From an uncultured Collinsella sp. (lineage in GTDB: Bacteria > Actinomycetota > Coriobacteriia > Coriobacteriales > Coriobacteriaceae): a DNA stretch of 12,266 bases. The position numbers and the translations under genes were made by a program. Each line of letters begins with the position of its first letter. Position 1 is the first letter of the stretch. The stretch is from positions 1 to 12,266 of the forward strand of contig USKV01000021.1 in assembly GCA_900555355.1 (NCBI GenBank), given 5' to 3'. This document shows positions 6,801 to 12,266 of the stretch, one piece after another. The notes beneath the pieces are model-generated. The model saw only the letters and a program-made list of their open reading frames with translations, made no database searches and had not been told where the DNA came from.

Positions 6801-8831
6801 CTACAGCTCGTTGGCCGCGTGATATGCCGTGCGAATGGCGCTCGCAATGTCGGCGGTGCGCTCGCCCGAGCAGTCGCCCACGCAGGTCACGGGCACCGTC
6901 ACGCCATCCAGGTCAAACGCGTTGGCCTTGGAGCCCACGGCCATCACCACGTAATCGCAGGCGATCTTCACCGGCTCCTCGGCGCCGTCCTCGGTAGTGC
7001 GAATGGCCTCCACGCCCTCGTCGGTAATGGCGGTCAGGCGGGTCTTCACGTGCTGCTCCACGTTGTGCTCGGCAAAGTCGCTCATGATCAGCGGCAGAAT
7101 GGTCTCGGACTCGCCCGCGGCAATCTTGTCGAGCATCTCCACGATCGCCACCTCGCAGCCATGCTGCAGCAGGTACTCGGCAGTCTCGGTGCCCACCAGG
7201 CCACCGCCAATGACGGCGACGCGCCCGCTGAGCTCCACCTTGCCGGCCAGCACGTCCCAGCTCGAGACGACCTTCTCCGAGTCGGCACCCGGAACGGGGA
7301 TAACCACGTCGTGCGCGCCCACGGCCACAATCGCGGCGTCGGCGGCGTTGAGGTCCTCAGCAGTAGCGGCATGGTTGAGCTCAACCTTCACTCCCAGGCC
7401 GGGCAGAATCTTCTCGTAGTACTCAACCGAGCGCATGATCTCGTCCTTGCGCGGAGGCGCGGCCGCCAGCACAATCTGGCCGCCCAGATGATCGCTCGCC
7501 TCGTAGACGGTCACATCGTAGCCGCGCTTGGCCGCCACGCGTGCGGCCTCCAGGCCGGCAATACCGCCGCCCACCACGGCGATCTTCTTGTCGCCCTCGC
7601 CCGGCTTGATGGCGACGGTCGCCTCGTCGCCGTTCTCGGCGTTGAGCACGCACGAGATGTACTTGCGGTTTTGAATCGCATCGACGCAGCCCTTGTTGCA
7701 GTTGAGGCACTCGCGGATGGGCTCACCCGTGGCAGCCTTCAGCGCAATGTCGGGGTCGCACATGAGCGAGCGGCCATAGGCGATGATGTCGGCGGCGCCG
7801 TCTTCCAGAATCTTCTCGCCGGCCTCGACCGAGACAACACGGCCGACGGTTGCCACCGGCACGGAGACCAGGGCCTTGACGCGCTCGGCCACGGGCAGCG
7901 TCCAGTTGTAGGGCATGGCGCCCATGGGCGGAATGGTGTCGCCCATGTTGCCGGTGTGGTTGGCCTGTGCAACCTGGATCATGTCGATGCCCGCGCCCTC
8001 GAGCAGCTTGGCGAACTCGCAGGCCTCGTCGGGCTGCAGGCCGCCCTTGCCGCGCGGCGTGCCGTCGGGGTTCTCCATGATCACGGGGAGCTTGTACTCC
8101 ACCATCAGCTGCGGCGCGGCTTCCTTAATGGCAGCGACGACCTCGAGCGCGTAGCGAACGCGGTTCTCGAACGAGCCACCGTACTCGTCGGTGCGCTTGT
8201 TGAGGATAGCCGAGCACAGCGAACCCACCAAGCGGTCGCCGTGGACCTCGATGGCGTCGATGCCGGCCTGCTGCGCGCGAGCGGCCGAGGCAGCAATGGC
8301 CTCCTTGATCTGGGTGAGCTGCTCTACGCTCGCCTCGTTCACAAAGTGCTGCATGTCGTGATGCAGCTTGGCGTAGGCCTGGTTGCGGATCTCGTTGGAC
8401 TCGGCCATCTTGGCGGCAAAGGTCTCCTCGTCGCCGGCGGCCTTGGCCTCCTGCGCGGCCTTGGCAGCGGCCATGGATCCCATGACCATGCGGCCGACAC
8501 CGGGCACGTCATACTCGGGGTGGAACAGCTGCAGCGCGACCTTGGCACCGTGCTTGTGGACGGTATCGGCCAGCGCCTTAAACGTGGGGATCTGGGCGTC
8601 GGTCGCCAGCTTGGGCGTGGGGCTTGCGGTCATAACGGGAGCGACGTCGCCGATGACGATGTAGCTCACGCCGCCACGGGCCAGACGCTCATAAAAGGCC
8701 AGGCTGCGCTCGCCGATGGAACCGTCGCGCTCCTCGTAGCCGGTGGTCAGCGGCGGGAACATAATGCGGTTCTTGAGCTCAAGGGGGCCAACCGTAATGG
8801 GCTGGAGCAGCTTGGATGCAGGTGCGGTCAT
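6801..8831 (-). CDS. NADH:flavin oxidoreductase / 2-enoate reductase-type (FadH/BaiH-like) enzyme
   Basis: This is a 676-residue three-domain reductase of the 2,4-dienoyl-CoA reductase family. Residues 8-370 form the old-yellow-enzyme TIM barrel (FMN), with Q-L-F-H near 101-104, E-V-H-G-D at 195-199 and K-R-T-D-E-Y-G-G (212-219). C375-x2-C378-x3-C382-x11-C394 matches the FadH [4Fe-4S] spacing exactly. The FAD fingerprint G-G-G-I-A-G is at 421-426 and a second dinucleotide fold, G-G-G-L-V-G, at 542-547. Relatives (FadH, BaiCD/BaiH, FldZ, daidzein reductase) reduce activated C=C bonds with NAD(P)H; the substrate cannot be read from sequence. Two ATGs lie in frame at the start: the one at 8831 has AGAGGA six bases upstream, whereas that motif abuts the one at 8837, so 8831 is preferred. 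A weak promoter pair (TTGTAC 8913-8908, CATATC 8891-8886) lies upstream. It is a single-gene transcript with its own terminator. Confidence 0.92.
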   Translation of the reverse strand: MTAPASKLLQPITVGPLELKNRIMFPPLTTGYEERDGSIGERSLAFYERLARGGVSYIVIGDVAPVMTASPTPKLATDAQIPTFKALADTVHKHGAKVALQLFHPEYDVPGVGRMVMGSMAAAKAAQEAKAAGDEETFAAKMAESNEIRNQAYAKLHHDMQHFVNEASVEQLTQIKEAIAASAARAQQAGIDAIEVHGDRLVGSLCSAILNKRTDEYGGSFENRVRYALEVVAAIKEAAPQLMVEYKLPVIMENPDGTPRGKGGLQPDEACEFAKLLEGAGIDMIQVAQANHTGNMGDTIPPMGAMPYNWTLPVAERVKALVSVPVATVGRVVSVEAGEKILEDGAADIIAYGRSLMCDPDIALKAATGEPIRECLNCNKGCVDAIQNRKYISCVLNAENGDEATVAIKPGEGDKKIAVVGGGIAGLEAARVAAKRGYDVTVYEASDHLGGQIVLAAAPPRKDEIMRSVEYYEKILPGLGVKVELNHAATAEDLNAADAAIVAVGAHDVVIPVPGADSEKVVSSWDVLAGKVELSGRVAVIGGGLVGTETAEYLLQHGCEVAIVEMLDKIAAGESETILPLIMSDFAEHNVEQHVKTRLTAITDEGVEAIRTTEDGAEEPVKIACDYVVMAVGSKANAFDLDGVTVPVTCVGDCSGERTADIASAIRTAYHAANEL

Positions 8832-8978
8832 GGACATTCCTCTCTTGTAGGCGCGGCGGCGATGGTGTCGCGTAGTTGTCTAGAGGATATGGCATGGGGG
8901 CACAGCGGTACAACGAAAATCGGCGAATATCAGGTGGCGGCAGGCAGATGGGGATGGGCGGGGCGGCCCGTCGGTTTA

Positions 8979-9033
8979 TCTCAATCTGTAACAGTTACGC
9001 GGCAAAACTGGGTCTTACTGTTACAGATCGAGA
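8979..9033. repeat. 55-bp hairpin repeat, unit 1
   Basis: The 14-base arms TCTCAATCTGTAAC (8979-8992) and GTTACAGATCGAGA (9020-9033) are inverted copies with one A/C mismatch, and three inner bases (AGT/ACT) extend the stem. The 27-base interval contains GCGGCAAAACTGGG. It is the first of three units of identical length. Confidence 0.85.
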
Positions 9034-9058
9034 CGAACCAAACCCGCCTGCTAGAAAA

Positions 9059-9113
9059 TCTCAATCTGTAACGGTTGCTCGGCAAAAACCGTCCCTCGTG
9101 TTACAGATTTAGA
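9059..9113. repeat. 55-bp hairpin repeat, unit 2
   Basis: The arms TCTCAATCTGTAAC (9059-9072) and GTTACAGATTTAGA (9100-9113) pair with one C/T mismatch around a 27-base interval containing CTCGGCAAAAACCG. Unit 2 starts exactly 80 bp after unit 1 and is separated from it by 25 bp of unrelated sequence. Confidence 0.85.
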
Positions 9114-9139
9114 CAAACGGGACCCAACCCACCGGTATA

Positions 9140-9194
9140 TCTCGATCTGTAACACCTAGCCGCCTAAATCGGGTCTAGATGTTACAGGTCGAGA
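9140..9194. repeat. 55-bp hairpin repeat, unit 3
   Basis: The arms TCTCGATCTGTAAC (9140-9153) and GTTACAGGTCGAGA (9181-9194) pair with one T/G wobble around a 27-base interval containing GCCGCCTAAATCGGG; inner bases ACCTAG/CTAGAT lengthen the stem with one mismatch. It starts 81 bp after unit 2, with a 26-bp spacer. Confidence 0.85.
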
Positions 9195-9243
9195 TTTTGT
9201 TTGAGAGGCCGAGAATTGGACCGAAAACACGGTCCCGAAATAA

Positions 9244-9274
9244 CAAAAAAGCTCGCCGGCTAGGCCGACGAGCT
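9244..9274 (-). terminator. Intrinsic terminator of the tRNA gene
   Basis: On the minus strand AGCTCGTCGGC (9274-9264) pairs over 11 positions with GCCGGCGAGCT (9260-9250), one being a T-G wobble, around a CTA loop. It is followed by TTTTTTGTT. It starts 10 bases beyond the encoded CCA end. Confidence 0.9.
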
Positions 9275-9283
9275 GCAAGTTCT

Positions 9284-9360
9284 TGGTCGCGGGGGCAGGA
9301 TTTGAACCTACGACCTCCGGGTTATGAGCCCGGCGAGCTACCAGACTGCTCCACCCCGCA
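9284..9360 (-). tRNA. Initiator tRNA-Met (fMet, anticodon CAT)
   Basis: The minus strand folds into a 77-base cloverleaf. The acceptor stem is TGCGGGG/CCCCGCG with a weak U1-G72 pair, discriminator A, and an encoded CCA. The D stem is GAGC/GCTC with the A11-U24 pair; the anticodon stem is CCGGG/CCCGG with loop CTCATAA (anticodon at 9326-9324); the T arm has GGTTCAAATCC. The lack of a Watson-Crick 1-72 pair, A11-U24 and three consecutive G-C pairs next to the anticodon loop are the hallmarks that separate initiator from elongator tRNA-Met. It has its own promoter and terminator and is a single-gene unit. It supplies fMet-tRNA for translation initiation. Confidence 0.96.
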
Positions 9361-9391
9361 ATGTCTGGGCACCTCATGTGCGCAAGAAAGA

Positions 9392-9420
9392 ATATTACGC
9401 GGGAGTTCGGTAAACGGCAA
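9392..9420 (-). promoter_or_regulatory. Promoter of the initiator tRNA gene
   Basis: On the minus strand TTGCCG (9420-9415) and TAATAT (9397-9392) are separated by exactly 17 bp, a good housekeeping sigma-factor promoter. Transcription would start around 9385, giving a leader of about 25 bases before the tRNA 5' end. Confidence 0.75.
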
Positions 9421-9496
9421 GGGAAATCTCGTAGAGCATAATTCCTTCATATTTAAAACCCCTCAGCCCATATCGCCGTGAACGAATCGCAGCCGA

Positions 9497-9521
9497 GCGC
9501 CGTCGACGGCGCGTATACAAT
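9497..9521 (+). promoter_or_regulatory. Putative coaX promoter with a perfect 16-bp palindrome
   Basis: TACAAT at 9516-9521 is a one-mismatch -10 box, about 37 bases before the coaX start. The perfect palindrome GCGCCGTCGACGGCGC occupies 9497-9512, where the spacer and the lower -35 region would be; no consensus -35 is present. The layout fits an operator covering the promoter, but a GC-rich palindrome of this size could also arise by chance in such DNA. Confidence 0.35.
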
Positions 9522-9557
9522 GGTGCGCGTCCTTTTATGCCAACACCGGGAGTAGAC

Positions 9558-10331
9558 ATGCTGCTCGCTATCGATATGGGAAACACGCAGACGGCCATGG
9601 GCCTGTTTGACGGAAACGAGCTGGTGCAGTCGTGGCGCATGCCCACCGACCGCTCCTATACCGCCGACGAGATCCATGTGCGCCTGATGGGCTTCTTTAA
9701 GATGTACGGCCTTTCACTCGATGCGGTCGACGCGATCGCCTTTGCCGGCGTGGTGCCGCAGCTCTCGCGCGAGTGGCACACTGTGGCCGACCGCATTGCC
9801 GCGGACGCCATCGTTATCGGGCCGCAGACGGCCGCGGTGACCAAGCTGCGCGCGGCGCGTCCCCAGGCCGTAGGCGCCGATCGCGTCGCTAACGCCGTTG
9901 CGGCCGAGACCTTCTACGGCGCGCCGGCAATCGTGGTGGACTTTGGCACCGCGACCAATATCGACGTCATCGATGAGGACGGTTATTACATTGGTGGAGC
10001 GATTGCGCCGGGCATCCGCATTTCGATGGACGCGCTCGCCGCCCGAGCCGCCAAGCTCGCCAGCGTTCCGCTCGAGGCGCCCGAGCATGCCATCGGCCGC
10101 GATACCGAGGAGTGCATCAAGGTGGGCGCCGTGACGGGCGCCGCCGCCATGGCCGAGGGCCTGGTCGCGCGCATGAAGCGCGAGCTGGGCCGCGACGATG
10201 CCACCGTTATCGCCACGGGCGGCCTCGCCAGCATCGTCGCCGATTCGACCGACGCCTTCGACATAGTCGACGGCCAACTCACCATCAAAGGCATCTGCGA
10301 AATCTACCGCCGCATGCAGGAGCTGGGATAG
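9558..10331 (+). CDS. coaX: Type III pantothenate kinase
   Basis: This 257-residue cytoplasmic enzyme phosphorylates pantothenate with ATP in the first step of coenzyme A synthesis. It belongs to the ASKHA fold: the phosphate-1 motif D6-M-G-N-T10 is at the N-terminus, G-A-D108-R-V-A-N-A carries the catalytic aspartate region, D128-F-G-T-A-T133 is the second phosphate motif and G146-G-A-I-A-P-G-I153 the pantothenate/dimer segment; A-T-G-G is at 219-222. The length matches the family (about 255-260). The ATG at 9558 is chosen because GGGAG lies 5 bases upstream and the family N-terminus starts right there; a longer frame from 9537 lacks support. Type III kinases are not inhibited by CoA and often need a monovalent cation (family knowledge). 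It faces the birA-like gene convergently; birA and coaX are adjacent in many bacteria. Confidence 0.96.
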   Translation: MLLAIDMGNTQTAMGLFDGNELVQSWRMPTDRSYTADEIHVRLMGFFKMYGLSLDAVDAIAFAGVVPQLSREWHTVADRIAADAIVIGPQTAAVTKLRAARPQAVGADRVANAVAAETFYGAPAIVVDFGTATNIDVIDEDGYYIGGAIAPGIRISMDALAARAAKLASVPLEAPEHAIGRDTEECIKVGAVTGAAAMAEGLVARMKRELGRDDATVIATGGLASIVADSTDAFDIVDGQLTIKGICEIYRRMQELG

Positions 10332-10388
10332 AGCAGGGGCTTAAGTCAAGCACGCCCGATGCCACAGTCCCCGCAAATGCTCGCCAAG

Positions 10389-10431
10389 CCTATTCCTCAA
10401 AATCGAAAAATTTTCAGTTTTGAGGAATAGG
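10389..10431. repeat. Perfect 14-bp inverted repeat downstream of coaX
   Basis: CCTATTCCTCAAAA (10389-10402) is repeated perfectly as TTTTGAGGAATAGG (10418-10431) around a 15-base AT-rich interval that is itself near-palindromic (GAAAA-A-TTTTC, 10405-10415). No U-tract follows on either strand, so it is not a standard intrinsic terminator. It may act as a stem-loop at the end of the coaX message or as a DNA site. Confidence 0.7.
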
Positions 10432-10458
10432 TCCGAGGTGCTACCCCGCAGTCACGCA

Positions 10459-10490
10459 AAGCCCTCCCCGGCACAGGCCGAAGAGGGCTT
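10459..10490. terminator. Bidirectional terminator-like hairpin between convergent genes
   Basis: AAGCCCTC (10459-10466) pairs with GAGGGCTT (10483-10490); after a 2/2 internal loop, CGGC and GCCG pair inside it around ACAG. The run of T after the stem is short in both directions (CTTCGTTGTC on plus, CTTTGCGTG on minus), so strength is uncertain, but the place between the ends of coaX and the birA-like gene fits termination of both. Confidence 0.6.
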
Positions 10491-10527
10491 CGTTGTCATC
10501 GTTATCTTTGAGCGCGGGTGCCTCGCG

Positions 10528-11229
10528 TTACAGTCCGCGAATTCGTACGGCCTCGGGCGGAAACTCTTGCTCGCCGGCATCGGTCTTGATGGTCGCACGA
10601 CCCCAGATGTCCAGGCCCGCAAACACACCGACCGCAAGCGGCAAGCCGTTGGGCGACACCGCCGCAACTTGGCGGCCCAGCAGCGGCACCATGTCGAAGT
10701 ACTCGCCCAGCACCGGGGCCAGCGGGCCGGCAGCGCCCTGTGGCGCGTTGGCGGCAACCGCCCAGGCGTCCACACGGGTCAGCACAGCGGTGGCCAATAC
10801 CTCGACCAGCGCTTCGTCAGCCACATCCACACCAAGCTCGCCCAGCGCCGCGCGCTCAATATCCACCGTCACGGCACCGAACATGCCCGCGGCACCGGCA
10901 CCGCCGTTCACGGCAACACGCGCGAGCGACGTCTCAAACGCAGGCGCGCCGCACACGATGTCGCTCGGCCACTGGATGCCCACTTTGCCGGCAAGCCCCA
11001 GGCCCGGCGTTGCGGCCGTGCCCGCGAGCGCGTCCATCATGCCCATTGCGGCCACAAACGGCAGGCCGTGGAAGGCATGCATGTTCACATCGGGGCGCAC
11101 GACCAGCGAAAACATCAGCGATGCATCGCCCGCGCTCCACGCGCACCAGCCCGCGGACATGCCCTCGCGGCCCGCGTCACGCGCCGCGTCGAGCTCGGTA
11201 CCGGCGGCAACAGCATTCATCTCGATCAT
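10528..11229 (-). CDS. Degenerate biotin protein ligase (BirA)-fold protein
   Basis: This 233-residue protein follows the BirA catalytic-core layout. L38-M-F-S-L-V-V-R-P matches the L-y-F-S-l-l-l-R-P strand; H54-G-L-P-F-V-A-A-M-G-M-M-D-A-L matches the following helix; G84-I-Q-W-P-S-D-I matches the G-I-K-W-P-N-D-V motif. The C-terminal 50 residues (L184-G-R-Q-V and G-V-F-A-G-L-D-I-W-G-R-A) look like the SH3-like BirA domain. Normal ligases attach biotin to carboxylase carrier proteins. Here the G-R-G-R-x-G biotinyl-AMP loop is missing (only about 20 residues lie between T11 and W31), and the universally conserved lysine of K-W-P-N-D is Q86, with Asn replaced by Ser. There is no N-terminal DNA-binding domain. 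The start abuts the folP-folK stop in the same frame. It is probably catalytically inactive or altered; a ligase annotation by homology alone would overstate it. Confidence 0.75.
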   Translation of the reverse strand: MIEMNAVAAGTELDAARDAGREGMSAGWCAWSAGDASLMFSLVVRPDVNMHAFHGLPFVAAMGMMDALAGTAATPGLGLAGKVGIQWPSDIVCGAPAFETSLARVAVNGGAGAAGMFGAVTVDIERAALGELGVDVADEALVEVLATAVLTRVDAWAVAANAPQGAAGPLAPVLGEYFDMVPLLGRQVAAVSPNGLPLAVGVFAGLDIWGRATIKTDAGEQEFPPEAVRIRGL

Positions 11230-12266
11230 CTACATGCGCCCCAATTCGCCCACGATATGGCCCACGCGGTCCTCGGGCTCCTTGACCTCGACGCCGTTGT
11301 AGCGGAAGAACCGCGCCGGGTCGTGCATCAGGTCCTCGAGCGGCACCAGCACAAAGTCGCGCTCGCCGATCAGCGGATGCGGCAGACGCAGCTTCTTGCC
11401 GCCGTGGGTCTCGCCGTCCATCCACAGCAGGTCCAAGTCGATGGTGCGCGGACCGTTGGCCTTGGCCTTTTTGGAGCGGTCGCGTCCCAGCTCGGCCTCG
11501 ATCTTCATGAGCTCGTCGAGCAGCACCAGCGGCGCAAGCTCGGTCTTGATCTCGATGACGGCGTTGGCAAACGCGTCCTGGCGCGTCTCGTAGGCAGGCT
11601 CGCTCTCGTAAATCTTGGAGGAGTTAGACACGCAGGTGAGTGGAATCTCGGCGATCATGTCGCGTGCGGCGCGGATGTTGTCGCAGCGATGCCCCAGGTT
11701 GGAACCCACGGCCACAAACGCACGGCGCGGTTGCGGCTTGGCAACAGCCCAGTAACCGTTCAGGAACTGCGCAAAGCCCGCGACGTCATGCACGCGCACG
11801 ATGTTGGCGCCAGCCTGGATGGCGCCCAGGCACACACCAAACGTGGCGGCATCGCGCGCGGCGGCCTCAGTCACGCCCGAGACGGTGCCCACAAAGCGCT
11901 TGCGTGACACGGCGCACATGAGCGGATAGCCCAGCGACGCCATCTTGGCGGTCTCGCGCTGGATGACGATGTCTTCGTTGGCCGTCTTGCCAAAGCCCGG
12001 ACCGGGATCGATGCAGATGCGGTCGCGCGACACGCCGGCATGGATGAGTGTGCGGGCCTGGTCAGACAGAAAGCCCATGACGCGGCGCATAATGGGCGCC
12101 GAATCGGGCAGGGTGAAGCGGCGGAGCTGCGAGGTGGGCACGTAGGCTTCCTCGCGGCGGGCGCTGCGGCGCATCATGGCGGCCAGGTGGTCGCTGGGCT
12201 CTGGTGCGGCTTCGGTAGCTGCGGGCACGGTCTCGGGCGCAGCGGCGGCGGGGGCAGTCTGCTCGG
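11230..12266 (-). CDS. folP-folK: Dihydropteroate synthase-HPPK fusion (FolP-FolK), N-terminus outside window
   Basis: The frame is open to the right edge, so only the last 344 codons are seen (residue numbers count from the codon at 12226-12228). The C-terminal half of dihydropteroate synthase shows I-D74-P-G-P-G-F-G-K-T82, S108-R-K-R-F and I-V-R145-V-H-D-V, the pterin/pABA-binding segments. Residues 169-310 are HPPK (FolK): F-V-A-V-G-S-N-L-G (171-179), G259-P-R-T-I-D-L-D-L-L268 with the Mg/ATP aspartates, and L282-P-H-P. The protein would pyrophosphorylate 6-hydroxymethyl-dihydropterin and condense it with pABA, two consecutive folate steps. The order DHPS-HPPK is opposite to the HPPK-DHPS fusions known from plants and fungi. 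An Ala/Pro-rich stretch (from the edge to about residue 25) lies where the M-H-x-x-x-x-P loop of DHPS is expected. It ends in M-TAG directly followed by the ATG of the next gene. Confidence 0.9.
   Translation of the reverse strand, partial: EQTAPAAAAPETVPAATEAAPEPSDHLAAMMRRSARREEAYVPTSQLRRFTLPDSAPIMRRVMGFLSDQARTLIHAGVSRDRICIDPGPGFGKTANEDIVIQRETAKMASLGYPLMCAVSRKRFVGTVSGVTEAAARDAATFGVCLGAIQAGANIVRVHDVAGFAQFLNGYWAVAKPQPRRAFVAVGSNLGHRCDNIRAARDMIAEIPLTCVSNSSKIYESEPAYETRQDAFANAVIEIKTELAPLVLLDELMKIEAELGRDRSKKAKANGPRTIDLDLLWMDGETHGGKKLRLPHPLIGERDFVLVPLEDLMHDPARFFRYNGVEVKEPEDRVGHIVGELGRM

Noticed and set aside
6819..9071. Plus-strand open frame of 750 codons opposite the reductase gene
   Set aside because: Shadow of the reductase gene; composition dominated by G, A, L, H and D with no motif, and it runs through the hairpin repeats.
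8979..9194. The three repeats as a CRISPR array
   Set aside because: Only three imperfect units of 55 bp with internal inverted symmetry and conserved interiors, spacers that are too short for the repeat size, and no cas genes.
9537..9557. Upstream ATG at 9537 as the coaX start
   Set aside because: It adds seven residues before the conserved N-terminal strand, and the Shine-Dalgarno GGGAG is placed correctly for the ATG at 9558.

Overview
The window looks like chromosomal DNA from a gut actinobacterium of the class Coriobacteriia, most likely Collinsella or a close relative. That placement is an inference from the high G+C coding sequence, the alanine-rich protein tails, the anaerobic gene content (a multisubunit [NiFe] hydrogenase and an oxygen-sensitive flavin/Fe-S enoate reductase-type enzyme) and the folate/BirA/CoaX gene set; no rRNA is present to prove it.

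Left part (1-5796): a minus-strand operon for a group 4 energy-converting (Ech-type) [NiFe] hydrogenase, transcribed from about 5830 towards 150. The order is antiporter-like subunit fused to the NuoH-like subunit (EchA-EchB in one 960-residue protein), EchC (NuoB-like), EchD (NuoC-like), EchE (catalytic, NuoD-like) and EchF (two [4Fe-4S] ferredoxin). Junctions are 12, -1, 5 and 7 bases and each gene has a Shine-Dalgarno sequence, so the five genes form one translation-coupled unit. The expected activity is ferredoxin-dependent H2 formation (or the reverse) coupled to ion movement across the membrane. Two terminator-like hairpins follow the operon.

Middle (5797-9283): an orphan double helix-turn-helix protein, related to IS3-type OrfA, has its own terminator and so is transcribed separately from ech. 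A 437-base AT-rich stretch without a convincing gene follows. Next is a large NADH:flavin oxidoreductase of the 2,4-dienoyl-CoA reductase/2-enoate reductase type with a clear terminator. Its upstream region holds three near-identical 55-bp hairpin units at 80-81-bp spacing.

Right part (9284-12266): an initiator tRNA-Met gene with clear promoter and terminator on the minus strand; the plus-strand type III pantothenate kinase gene coaX; a convergent intergenic region with two inverted repeats; then, on the minus strand, a degenerate BirA-fold protein and, upstream of it, a dihydropteroate synthase-HPPK (FolP-FolK) fusion cut by the right edge. The last two are separated only by one in-frame TAG codon.

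The points most worth a second look are the EchA-EchB fusion, the EchE subunit that ends exactly at its mature C-terminus, the three-unit hairpin array, and the BirA-like protein that has lost the biotinyl-adenylate loop and the catalytic lysine.
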